A DNA stretch of 28,725 bases. Origin: Bacteroidetes bacterium ADurb.Bin302 (GTDB lineage Bacteria; Bacteroidota; Bacteroidia; Bacteroidales; Paludibacteraceae). Under the pieces are notes generated by a model. It had not been told where the DNA came from. It did not search any database and saw nothing but the letters and a program-made list of their open reading frames with translations. Made by a program: the position numbers and the translations under genes. Position 1 is the first letter of the stretch, and the number at the start of each line of letters is the position of its first letter. Of the stretch, positions 7,224 through 16,358 are shown piece by piece. The DNA lies in assembly GCA_002069025.1 (NCBI GenBank), contig MWBK01000130.1, positions 1 to 28,725 of the forward strand. Reading direction: 5' to 3'.

Positions 7224-9011
7224 ATGAAAAATACAAGAAACTTCTGCATTATTGCCCATATTGACCATGGTAAAAGTACTTTGGCAGATCGTTTGCTTGA
7301 ACTAACTCAAACTGTTACGGGCAAAGACTTGCAAGCTCAAGTACTTGACAATATGGATTTGGAGCGCGAAAGAGGCATAACAATTAAAAGTCATGCTATC
7401 CAAATGGACTACAAATACAAAGGTGAAAAATATACTTTGAATTTAATAGACACTCCGGGACATGTGGATTTTTCGTATGAGGTTTCGCGTTCGATAGCTG
7501 CTTGTGAAGGAGCTCTTCTTATTGTGGATGCCACACAAGGCATACAGGCTCAAACAATATCAAACTTATACATGGCCATAGAAAATGATTTGGAAATTAT
7601 TCCGATCATGAATAAAATGGATATGGATAGTGCTATGCCTGAAGAGGTTGAAGATCAGATTGTTGAATTATTAGGATGCAAAGCTGAAGATATAATTAGA
7701 GCAAGTGGTAAAACGGGTATGGGAGTACCTGAAATATTAAACGCTATTGTTGAACGTATAAAACCACCTAAAGGAGACCCTGAAGCCCCACTCCAATGCT
7801 TGATATTTGATTCTGTTTTTAATTCATTTAGAGGCATTATTACTTATATAAAGGTCGTTAACGGCACTATGCACACAGGCGATCTTGTAAAGTTTGTAAA
7901 TACAGGCAAACAATATTACGCTGACGAAATTGGTGTTCTGAAGCTAGAAATGGAACCTAAAGAAGAATTGACATGTGGCAATGTAGGTTACATAATTTCA
8001 GGCATAAAGGTCTCGAAAGAAGTTCGTGTAGGTGATACAATTACACACGTAGAAGATCCTTGCGATTCTGCAATTGATGGTTTTGAAGAAGTAAAACCAA
8101 TGGTTTTCGCAGGTGTTTATCCAATAGATTCTGAAGATTTTGAGGATTTGCGTTCGTCAATGGAAAAATTGCAATTGAATGATGCGGCACTTACTTTCAC
8201 ACCGGAATCATCAGCAGCTTTAGGCTTCGGTTTTAGATGCGGATTCTTGGGTATGCTGCACATGGAGATTGTACAAGAACGCTTAGAACGCGAATTCAAT
8301 ATGGATGTTATTACTACAATTCCTAACGTCCAATACAAAATATATACGAAAAAAGATGAGTTACTTGAAGTACATAATCCTTCGGGGATGCCTGATATCA
8401 CACTTATTGATCGTATAGAAGAACCTTATATCCGTGCATCAATCATTACAAAAACCGACTTTATAGGTGCTATTATGACCCTATGCCTCGGTAAACGCGG
8501 TGAATTGATAAAACAAGAATACGTTTCATCAAACAGAATAGAAATATTATATGATATACCAATGGGCGAAATTGTATTTGATTTTTATGATAAATTGAAA
8601 TCAATTTCAAAAGGTTATGCATCATTCGATTATCATATAAACGGATTCCGTCCTTCAAAATTAGTAAAATTGGATATCTTACTTAATGGAGAACCTGTAG
8701 ATGCTTTATCATCTTTAACTCATGCTGATAATGCTGTTACAATCGGACGAAGAATGTGTGAAAAGTTAAGAGAATTGATTCCTCGTCAACAATTTGAAAT
8801 TGCTATACAAGCAGCAATCGGAGCTAAAATTATAGCACGCGAAACAATAAAACCTGTACGAAAAGATGTAACTGCCAAATGTTACGGAGGTGATATATCG
8901 CGTAAACGCAAGTTGCTTGAAAAACAGAAAAAGGGTAAAAAACGTATGAAACAGATTGGTTCTGTTGAAGTGCCTCAAAAAGCCTTTATGGAAGTACTTA
9001 AATTGGATTAA
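7224..9011 (+). CDS. lepA: Elongation factor 4 (LepA) GTPase
   Basis: LepA is a ribosome-binding translational GTPase related to EF-G, linked to back-translocation, stalled-ribosome rescue and 30S biogenesis. The 595-residue product has the usual length. G motifs are visible: AHIDHGKST (11-19), the switch I segment [13 protein letters not shown] (76-80) and NKMD (130-133). [15 protein letters not shown] marks the domain III/V region, and the LepA-specific C-terminal domain ends with [29 protein letters not shown]. It has its own promoter immediately upstream and is followed after 27 nt by the antiporter gene. Confidence 0.98.
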   Translation: MKNTRNFCIIAHIDHGKSTLADRLLELTQTVTGKDLQAQVLDNMDLERERGITIKSHAIQMDYKYKGEKYTLNLIDTPGHVDFSYEVSRSIAACEGALLIVDATQGIQAQTISNLYMAIENDLEIIPIMNKMDMDSAMPEEVEDQIVELLGCKAEDIIRASGKTGMGVPEILNAIVERIKPPKGDPEAPLQCLIFDSVFNSFRGIITYIKVVNGTMHTGDLVKFVNTGKQYYADEIGVLKLEMEPKEELTCGNVGYIISGIKVSKEVRVGDTITHVEDPCDSAIDGFEEVKPMVFAGVYPIDSEDFEDLRSSMEKLQLNDAALTFTPESSAALGFGFRCGFLGMLHMEIVQERLEREFNMDVITTIPNVQYKIYTKKDELLEVHNPSGMPDITLIDRIEEPYIRASIITKTDFIGAIMTLCLGKRGELIKQEYVSSNRIEILYDIPMGEIVFDFYDKLKSISKGYASFDYHINGFRPSKLVKLDILLNGEPVDALSSLTHADNAVTIGRRMCEKLRELIPRQQFEIAIQAAIGAKIIARETIKPVRKDVTAKCYGGDISRKRKLLEKQKKGKKRMKQIGSVEVPQKAFMEVLKLD

Positions 9012-9038
9012 ATATTAACTATTAACTTTTAAAAAATT

Positions 9039-10400
9039 ATGGAGACATCGGTTCCCGCATGGACACTCATTCCCTTTGGAATGATGTTAATGTGTATTGC
9101 GATCGCACCACTCTTCTTAGAAAAGAGTTGGGAGAAAAATCTGAACAAGTTGATTGTATCACTTGTTTTAGGTTTACCTACTGCGGCTTATATGGTATAC
9201 ATAGGCCTTGGTGAAAAAGTTGCACATCAATTAATGTTTGATTATGTGCCTTTTATCATTTTACTTTGCTCTCTGTTTGCTGTAACAGGAGGTATTCATT
9301 TAAGCGGTGATATCGCTGCAAAACCTAAAATTAATACTCTGTTTTTGGGTATTGGTTACGTTTTGGCATCAATTATGGGAACAACAGGTGCTGCAATGCT
9401 TTTAATCAGACCTATTATTGCAACAAATGCACAACGTAAACACAAAACACATACTATTTTGTTCTTTATTGCAGCGGTTGCTAACTGTGGTGGTTTATTA
9501 ACTCCACTCGGCGATCCTCCACTATTCTTACTTTATTTACGTGGTGCTGAATTTACATGGTTTTTAAATTTATTACCGGAATGGGCTTTTGTAGGAGCTT
9601 TATTATTAGGAATTTACTTCTTAGTTGATACTTACTATTATAAGAAAGAAAATCTTGCTGACATCAAAAAAGACAATACCCAAAAGTCACCTATTCGTAT
9701 AAGCGGAAATGTAAATTTCTTATATTTGGTAGGAATTGTATTATCCGTAGCATTTATCAATCCGGGTACAATTCCGGGAATGGCTGATCATGACGGATAT
9801 ACAGCTAATCTTGTAATGAAATATTTACGCGAAATTGTTTTAGTTCTTATCATATTAGGATCTATATTTACAACTAAAAAAGATATTCGCATCGCAAACA
9901 ATTATTCATGGTCTCCTATAATTGAAGTAGCTGCATTATTCTTAGGTATTTTTATAACTATGACTCCTGCATTATTGTTCTTACAAGAACATGCTGCAAG
10001 TTTAGGTTTGGATAAACCTTGGCAATTTTATTATGCAACAGGTGCTTTAAGCTCTTTCCTTGATAACGCTCCTACAGCACTTGCATTTCATAGTGTAGCT
10101 AGCGGTTTACCTGAATCTATAGCAGCAGCTAATGCAAACATTGTTGATGGTTTGTTGAATTTTAACGGAAATGATGTATCATTTGTTGCGCGGGTTCCTG
10201 AAACCTTGCTAAAAGCCATTTCTATTGGTGCTGTATTTTTTGGTGCTATGACCTATATTGGTAACGGACCAAACTTTATGGTTAAAGCTATCGCTGAAGA
10301 GAACAAAATTTCAATGCCTAGTTTCTTTGGATACATGATAAAATTCTCTTTGATAATTTTATTACCGATTTATATTATAACTCAATTGATTTTCTTTTAA
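9039..10400 (+). CDS. Sodium:proton antiporter-like permease (NhaD/ArsB ion-transporter superfamily)
   Basis: The 453-residue polytopic membrane protein has roughly a dozen hydrophobic segments, arranged as two similar halves. Motifs typical of the NhaD/citrate-transporter-like superfamily are seen twice: MGTTGAAMLLIRPII with NCGGLLTPLGDPPLF in the first half, and SSFLDNAPTALAFHSVA with GAMTYIGNGPNFMVKAIAEE in the second. The paired TPLGDPP and GNGPN loops suggest ion-coupled transport, most likely Na+/H+ exchange, but the substrate cannot be fixed from sequence. It starts 27 nt after lepA, and purB begins 3 nt after its stop, so it is probably co-transcribed with them. Confidence 0.8.
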   Translation: METSVPAWTLIPFGMMLMCIAIAPLFLEKSWEKNLNKLIVSLVLGLPTAAYMVYIGLGEKVAHQLMFDYVPFIILLCSLFAVTGGIHLSGDIAAKPKINTLFLGIGYVLASIMGTTGAAMLLIRPIIATNAQRKHKTHTILFFIAAVANCGGLLTPLGDPPLFLLYLRGAEFTWFLNLLPEWAFVGALLLGIYFLVDTYYYKKENLADIKKDNTQKSPIRISGNVNFLYLVGIVLSVAFINPGTIPGMADHDGYTANLVMKYLREIVLVLIILGSIFTTKKDIRIANNYSWSPIIEVAALFLGIFITMTPALLFLQEHAASLGLDKPWQFYYATGALSSFLDNAPTALAFHSVASGLPESIAAANANIVDGLLNFNGNDVSFVARVPETLLKAISIGAVFFGAMTYIGNGPNFMVKAIAEENKISMPSFFGYMIKFSLIILLPIYIITQLIFF

Positions 10401-10403
10401 ATA

Positions 10404-11750
10404 ATGAACGAATTAACTGCTTTAACAGCCATATCGCCCATTGACGGACGTTATCGTGGAAAGACAAATGTATTAGCGGAATATTTTTCTGAATATGCCT
10501 TAATCCGCTATCGTGTAAAGGTAGAAGTGGAATATTTTATCGCTCTATGCGAATTACCATTACCACAACTTAAATCAATAAATAGTAATCTATTTAAGGA
10601 TTTGAGAGATATTTACAAGAACTTTTCTGAGTCTGATGCACAAGCAATAAAAGACATTGAAAAGGTTACTAATCACGATGTTAAAGCGGTAGAATATTTT
10701 TTAAAAGAAAAATTTGACAAACTTGGTTTGGCCGAATACAAAGAATTCATCCATTTGGGATTGACATCGCAAGACATAAATAACACTGCCTTGCCTATGT
10801 CTGTAAAGAATTGTTTGGATGATGTATATTATCCTGCCATTCAAGAATTAATTGACAAATTAAATTGCTTAGCTGACACATGGAAAGATATTCCCATGTT
10901 GGCAAAGACACACGGACAACCTGCATCTCCTACCCGTTTGGGTAAGGAGATTAAGGTGTTCGCAATTAGACTTGAACAACAGTTAAGTTTGCTTAAATCA
11001 GTTCCTATATCTGCAAAATTTGGCGGCGCAACCGGAAATTACAATGCACATCTTGTTGCATATCCAAGCTACGATTGGAAACAATTTGGGGATAAGTTTG
11101 TAAGTGAAAAACTAGGATTACAAAGAGAAAGATGGACGACTCAAATATCTAACTATGATAATTTAGCTGCTCTTTGCGATGGTTTAAAACGAATCAACAC
11201 TATTATCATTGATTTAGATCGCGATTTCTGGACATATATCTCAATGGAATACTTTAAGCAGACAATAAAAGCCGGTGAAGTTGGTTCATCTGCAATGCCA
11301 CACAAAGTAAATCCTATTGATTTTGAAAATTCGGAAGGTAACTTAGGCTTATCAACCGCAATTTTGGAGCATTTGGCTCACAAATTACCTGTATCACGTT
11401 TACAACGCGACTTAACTGACTCTACTGTTATTAGAAACATGGGAGTACCTTTTGCTCACACATTGATTTCGATACAAAGCACAATGAAAGGTTTAGGTAA
11501 ATTAATTTTGAATGAACCTGCTTTAGAACGTGATTTGGAACATTGCTGGAATGTTGTTGCAGAGGCTATTCAAACAATTTTACGTAGAGAAGGATATCCA
11601 AAACCCTACGAAACACTGAAAGAATTAACTCGTACCAATAGTACAGTTACTGAAGAATCAATACATGCCTTTATTGAAACATTAAATGTATCTGAAAGTG
11701 TAAAAGCTGAATTGAGACAAATAAGTCCGTTCAACTACACCGGAATGTAA
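10404..11750 (+). CDS. purB: Adenylosuccinate lyase
   Basis: PurB cleaves SAICAR and adenylosuccinate, releasing fumarate, at two steps of purine synthesis. The 448-residue product is of the longer E. coli-like PurB type. It begins with LTAISPIDGRYRGKT and shows TNHDVKAVEYFLK, HLGLTSQDINNTA, KTHGQPASPTRLGKE, FGGATGNYNAH and the superfamily signature loop GSSAMPHKVNPIDFENSEGN, whose Ser is the usual catalytic residue. It starts 3 nt after the antiporter gene. With the purF-like gene and folD it is one of three genes in the window connected to purine metabolism, but they lie in separate transcription units. Confidence 0.97.
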   Translation: MNELTALTAISPIDGRYRGKTNVLAEYFSEYALIRYRVKVEVEYFIALCELPLPQLKSINSNLFKDLRDIYKNFSESDAQAIKDIEKVTNHDVKAVEYFLKEKFDKLGLAEYKEFIHLGLTSQDINNTALPMSVKNCLDDVYYPAIQELIDKLNCLADTWKDIPMLAKTHGQPASPTRLGKEIKVFAIRLEQQLSLLKSVPISAKFGGATGNYNAHLVAYPSYDWKQFGDKFVSEKLGLQRERWTTQISNYDNLAALCDGLKRINTIIIDLDRDFWTYISMEYFKQTIKAGEVGSSAMPHKVNPIDFENSEGNLGLSTAILEHLAHKLPVSRLQRDLTDSTVIRNMGVPFAHTLISIQSTMKGLGKLILNEPALERDLEHCWNVVAEAIQTILRREGYPKPYETLKELTRTNSTVTEESIHAFIETLNVSESVKAELRQISPFNYTGM

Positions 11751-11786
11751 TTAAGTATTTACAGCAAGCACTAACAACACAAGAAA

Positions 11787-13628
11787 GTGAAACAAATTTG
11801 GATATTACTAAAACGCTTTGTGCCGCCTTACAAAATTAATGCGGTAGGTGTTGTGTCGTATAGTATGTTGTCAACTATACTTAGCTTGTTTTCTTTTGCA
11901 CTAATCGTTCCTATTCTGGAAATTCTTTTTCAGACTCGTGAGGCTGTATATACAATTCAAAGTATGGACAATGTGCAGACAATGCAATTGTTTGATGTTT
12001 TAAAGAATAATCTATACTATTACATAACTCAGTTTATTGGAGTTTATGGTCCGACAGCAACACTGATTGTATTATCAATAGCTCTTGTAATCATGACATT
12101 CTTAAAAGTTATTACTTTTTATGCAAGTGCCATGTCAATGTCAAAAATACAATCAGGAGTTTTGCGAGACCTACGTAACACCTTATTTAGTAAGATCGTA
12201 AGTTTACCAATCGGATTTTTTAGCGAAGAGCGTAAGGGTGATATCATGGCACGTATGAGCGTCGATGTGAACGATGTTGAAACGTCAATCATGAGTTCGC
12301 TTGACATGTTAATAAAAAACCCGCTTATTATCATTATTTATTTGATTGTGATGTTTGTAATAAGTTGGGAATTATCTGCTTTTGTAATTATAATGCTGCC
12401 TATTAGTGGTGTTTTGATTGGGCAAGTTGGTAAAAACCTAAAGAAAAGTTCTTTGGAATGTGCAGAACAAGGAGGAGCCTTAAATGCACAAGTTGAAGAA
12501 ACATTAGGTGGTTTACGTATTGTAAAGGCATTTAATGCAGAATCGAAAATAGAAGACAGATACAGAAAACTAACTAACAAGAATAGAGAATCTGTATTAA
12601 AAGTTTTACGTCGCCAACAGTTGGCTCATCCAATGAGCGAATTTTTGGGAACGACTGTAATATCTATTGTTCTATGTTATGGAGGTAACTTGATTTTAAA
12701 TACGAGTAACTCACCATTAACAGCTCCCGTATTCATATATTATATCTTGTTGTTTTATAGTATAATTAACCCTATTAAAGAACTATCTAAAGCTGCATAT
12801 AGCGTTCGTAAAGGTTCAGCATCACTGCAACGTATTGATAAAATATTAGCTGCAAAAAACCCATTAACATGGCCTAAAAATTCGATTAAACTTGACGAAT
12901 TTAAACATCAAATAGAATATAAGAATGTCAGTTTTTCATACCAAACGGAATTGGTACTTCGCAATGTTAATCTTACTATTGAAAAAGGTAAAACCATAGC
13001 CTTAGTAGGTCAATCAGGTTCGGGCAAATCTACTTTGGTTGATTTATTACCACGTTTTTGGGATGTAACGGATGGAGAGATTTTGATTGATGGCATTAAT
13101 ATCAAACAAATGACTCTACACAATTTACGTGCACTTATGGGTAATGTAAATCAGGAAGCCATATTATTTAATGATTCGTTTTACAATAACATTACCTTTG
13201 GCGTTGAAAATGCTACCGAAGAAGAGGTAATTAAAGCTGCCAAAATAGCAAATGCACATGATTTTATTACTGCCACAGAACAAGGATATAATACTAATAT
13301 TGGGGATAGAGGAAGTAAATTATCCGGCGGACAACGTCAACGCATTAGTATAGCAAGAGCTATTTTAAAAAACCCTCCTATTTTAATTTTAGACGAAGCC
13401 ACATCGGCCTTAGATACTGAATCGGAAAAACTTGTACAAGAGGCTTTAGAGAACCTGATGAAGAATCGTACAACAATTGTAATTGCACATCGCTTATCAA
13501 CTATAAAGAATGCTGATGAGATATGCGTTATTGATAATGGTATGATTACCGAAAGAGGTACACACGACGAGCTTATTGCTCTTAATGGCATCTATAAGAA
13601 GTTACAACAAGACCAAAGTTTGAATTAA
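11787..13628 (+). CDS. ABC exporter, MsbA-like (fused membrane and ATPase domains)
   Basis: The 613-residue half-transporter has about six transmembrane helices in residues 1-340, with the coupling sequence EERKGDIMARMSVDVNDVE, and a nucleotide-binding domain with Walker A GQSGSGKST, Q-loop NQEAILFNDS, signature LSGGQRQR, Walker B ILILDEATSALD and switch His in IAHRLSTI. It should work as a homodimer exporting a lipid, lipid A core or peptide; MsbA-type lipid flipping is the best guess. The start is GTG, 36 nt after the purB stop, since no ATG is better placed. Its last 27 bases overlap the end of the convergent GGGP-synthase gene, so neither gene has room for a terminator between them. Confidence 0.9.
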   Translation: MKQIWILLKRFVPPYKINAVGVVSYSMLSTILSLFSFALIVPILEILFQTREAVYTIQSMDNVQTMQLFDVLKNNLYYYITQFIGVYGPTATLIVLSIALVIMTFLKVITFYASAMSMSKIQSGVLRDLRNTLFSKIVSLPIGFFSEERKGDIMARMSVDVNDVETSIMSSLDMLIKNPLIIIIYLIVMFVISWELSAFVIIMLPISGVLIGQVGKNLKKSSLECAEQGGALNAQVEETLGGLRIVKAFNAESKIEDRYRKLTNKNRESVLKVLRRQQLAHPMSEFLGTTVISIVLCYGGNLILNTSNSPLTAPVFIYYILLFYSIINPIKELSKAAYSVRKGSASLQRIDKILAAKNPLTWPKNSIKLDEFKHQIEYKNVSFSYQTELVLRNVNLTIEKGKTIALVGQSGSGKSTLVDLLPRFWDVTDGEILIDGINIKQMTLHNLRALMGNVNQEAILFNDSFYNNITFGVENATEEEVIKAAKIANAHDFITATEQGYNTNIGDRGSKLSGGQRQRISIARAILKNPPILILDEATSALDTESEKLVQEALENLMKNRTTIVIAHRLSTIKNADEICVIDNGMITERGTHDELIALNGIYKKLQQDQSLN

Positions 13629-14309
13629 TTCGGATAGTAAATCGGTATTATCTTCGAGAGCATTACCAATTACGACTAAATCTGCTCCTGCTTGAAAAAC
13701 TTTCTTCATTTCTTCTGCAGACCTTATTCCTCCACCAACAATTAATGGAATGTTTATTGACTGCTTTACAGAGTTTATCATTTTATCTGGTACTCTTAAT
13801 TGAGCACCACTACCCGCTTCTAAATAAATAGCTTTTTGACCTAAAAATTCGCCGGCTATAGCTGTTGCTACTGCAATACTAGTCTTATTACGAGGAATTG
13901 GTTTAGTATTGCTGATGTACTCAACACTTGTCATAGTGCCACTCTCAATCAATATATATCCGACCGGTATAACACTTATTCCGGAACGCTTAATATATGG
14001 AGCTGAATTTACATGTTGAGATATTAAGTAATCGGGATTTCGACCTGAAATAAGGGATAAATACAATAATGCATCTGCTTTAGGACTAAACTGAGAAGCA
14101 TTACCGGGAAATATTATTACAGGTATATTTACTGCTTTTTTTATTGATTCTATGGCCTTTTCTGTAGATGCGGATGTAATGCTGCCACCAACAAAAATGT
14201 AATCGGGAGTGTATTTAGACAAGAGAGATAACAAATGCGCAAACTTATCGCTCCCATAAGAATCGGGATCGATAAGTATTGCTAATTGTTTTTTATTTAG
14301 TGAAAACAC
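13602..14309 (-). CDS. Geranylgeranylglyceryl phosphate synthase family (PcrB-like) prenyltransferase
   Basis: The 235-residue TIM-barrel protein belongs to the GGGPS/PcrB family, which joins sn-glycerol-1-phosphate to a polyprenyl diphosphate with an ether bond. Visible motifs are LAILIDPDSYG near the N-terminus, FVGGSIT, FPGNASQFSPKADALLYLS, AIYLEAGSGA and the phosphate-binding loops VGGGIRS and VIGNALED. The family makes archaeal membrane lipids, and Bacteroidetes members are known; the prenyl chain length used here is unknown. It starts 4 nt after the glgB stop and overlaps the ABC exporter gene tail to tail by 27 bp. Confidence 0.88.
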   Translation of the reverse strand: MFSLNKKQLAILIDPDSYGSDKFAHLLSLLSKYTPDYIFVGGSITSASTEKAIESIKKAVNIPVIIFPGNASQFSPKADALLYLSLISGRNPDYLISQHVNSAPYIKRSGISVIPVGYILIESGTMTSVEYISNTKPIPRNKTSIAVATAIAGEFLGQKAIYLEAGSGAQLRVPDKMINSVKQSINIPLIVGGGIRSAEEMKKVFQAGADLVVIGNALEDNTDLLSELIQTLVLL

Positions 14310-14313
14310 TATC

Positions 14314-16323
14314 CTATTTGTTATTAATACGACGTAGAACGAAAGCAGAACGTGATGGCACGTATAGCTTAATCCATTCTTTATCTATAAAGCCATCAGC
14401 AGGCATTGTAAAGTGATGTATAGATTCGTCGCTTAAACCGAATCCACCAAATGATTTAGAATCAGTATTAAGTACCATCTCATATTCACCTGGAGCAACT
14501 AACATACCATAATCGGTATAAGAATTGCATGGATGAAAATTATATACAAACAATAAATCGTCTCGACCAAAAGCCAATACCTGATCACCTGAATTTTCCC
14601 AATATTTATATAATGAAATTTCTTGGAATTTATCTCTTTCAACAATTAAATCAACCATAGCCTTATCAAAATCAGCTAATGCTTTATATAAATAATTAGG
14701 ATTATCTACCAACTCCCATTGACGTCTTGCATATTTATACGACCATCCATTCCCTTCTCTTGGGAAATCTATCCATTCCGGATGACCGAATTCATTACCC
14801 ATAAAATTAAGGTAACCTCCGTTTATTGTAGATGCAGTAATTAATCTAATCATTTTATGCAACGCGATACCTCTATCTACCATGTATGTTGTATCACCCT
14901 TTTGCATATGCCAATACATGTCGGCATCAATCAAACGGAATATTATAGTCTTATCGCCTACTAATGCTTGATCGTGACTTTCTGCATAACTAATAGTTTT
15001 TTCGTCACTTCTACGATTAGTAAGTTCCCAGAATAAATGTCCCGGTTTCCAATTCTCATCCGTGTATTCTTTGATATATTTTATCCATAAATCAGGAATA
15101 CCCATTGCCATACGATAATCAAATCCCATACCACCATCAACGAATTTGCTTGCCAATCCGGGCATTCCGCTCATTTCTTCCGCAATTGTAATCGCTGTAG
15201 GCTTTACCTCGTGAATCAATTGATTTGCTAATGTAAGGTAACAAATGGCATCACCATCTTGATTTAAATTATAATAATCTGCATAACCGCTAAAAGCTTC
15301 TCCAAGTCCGTGACTCAAATATAACATTGATGTAACGCCATCGAAACGGAATCCATCAAAATTGTATTCTTCAAGCCAGAATTTACAATTTGACAAAAGG
15401 AAATGCAAAACTTCATTTTTACCATAATTGAAGCATAAAGAATCCCAAGCAGGATGCTCACGACGAGAACCATCATGGAAGTACTGATAGCCTGTACCAT
15501 CAAATCTGCCTAAACCTTCAACTTCATTTTTAACTGCATGGGAATGAACAATATCCATAATTACAGAGATGCCCATGCTATGTGCAGTATCTATGAGTTC
15601 TTTTAACTCTTCAGGTGTTCCAAAACGTGATGATGCAGCGAAAAAACTTGATACATGGTATCCGAATGAGCCATAATAGGGATGTTCTTGAATAGCCATG
15701 ATTTGAATACAATTGTATCCTGCCTTTTTTACACGTGGCAATACATTTTCACGAAATTCGGAATATGTTCCTACTTTTTGTTCATTTGTAGCCATACCGA
15801 TATGACATTCATATATCATTAAAGGATCGGTATTGGGCTTAAACTTTTTATTCTTAAAAGTGTACTGTTTCTCAGGATTCCATACTTGGGCACTGAAAAT
15901 TTTGGTTTCATCATCTTGTACTACACGTCTACACCAAGCAGGTATTCGCTCACCTGCTCCTCCATTCCAACAAATGTAAAACTTATATAACTGGCCGTGT
16001 TGAATACTTTTTTCAGGGAAAATACCCTCAAAAACACCATTTGAAAGACGTTTAAGCTTATATGCTTCATTACGTTGCCATTGGTTAAAATCTCCAATCA
16101 AGAATATGTCAGTTGCATTTGGAGCCCATTCTCTAACGACCCATCCGTCTGATGTTTTATGCATTCCAAAATATAGATATCCGGAAGCAAAATCTGACAG
16201 ACTTAATCTATGGTCTTGTGTTAGTTCGTTACCTTTACTCAATGCATATTGATAACGACCTTCAATAGCTGACTTAAAGGGTTCCAACCATGGATCATGT
16301 TGTATGATCTTTAAATTTTCCAT
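14314..16323 (-). CDS. glgB: 1,4-alpha-glucan branching enzyme (GH13, eukaryote-like subgroup)
   Basis: The enzyme cuts alpha-1,4-glucan chains and rejoins them by alpha-1,6 links during glycogen synthesis. The 669-residue product has an N-terminal carbohydrate-binding region (GWVVREWAPNATDIFLIGDFN), the (beta/alpha)8 GH13 domain and a C-terminal beta domain. GH13 regions are DIVHSHAVKN (about 257-266), GFRFDGVTSML with nucleophile Asp328, AEEMSG with the acid Glu at 382-383, and YAESHD with His450-Asp451. The motifs resemble the GH13_8 group that includes eukaryotic enzymes more than the long E. coli GlgB. It lies between DUF4301 (35 nt upstream) and the GGGPS-like gene (4 nt downstream). 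No glycogen synthase or phosphorylase gene is in the window. Confidence 0.95.
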   Translation of the reverse strand: MENLKIIQHDPWLEPFKSAIEGRYQYALSKGNELTQDHRLSLSDFASGYLYFGMHKTSDGWVVREWAPNATDIFLIGDFNQWQRNEAYKLKRLSNGVFEGIFPEKSIQHGQLYKFYICWNGGAGERIPAWCRRVVQDDETKIFSAQVWNPEKQYTFKNKKFKPNTDPLMIYECHIGMATNEQKVGTYSEFRENVLPRVKKAGYNCIQIMAIQEHPYYGSFGYHVSSFFAASSRFGTPEELKELIDTAHSMGISVIMDIVHSHAVKNEVEGLGRFDGTGYQYFHDGSRREHPAWDSLCFNYGKNEVLHFLLSNCKFWLEEYNFDGFRFDGVTSMLYLSHGLGEAFSGYADYYNLNQDGDAICYLTLANQLIHEVKPTAITIAEEMSGMPGLASKFVDGGMGFDYRMAMGIPDLWIKYIKEYTDENWKPGHLFWELTNRRSDEKTISYAESHDQALVGDKTIIFRLIDADMYWHMQKGDTTYMVDRGIALHKMIRLITASTINGGYLNFMGNEFGHPEWIDFPREGNGWSYKYARRQWELVDNPNYLYKALADFDKAMVDLIVERDKFQEISLYKYWENSGDQVLAFGRDDLLFVYNFHPCNSYTDYGMLVAPGEYEMVLNTDSKSFGGFGLSDESIHHFTMPADGFIDKEWIKLYVPSRSAFVLRRINNK

Positions 16324-16358
16324 AATGTTTGGGTTTTTTGGAGAGTAATTAGTGTGGT

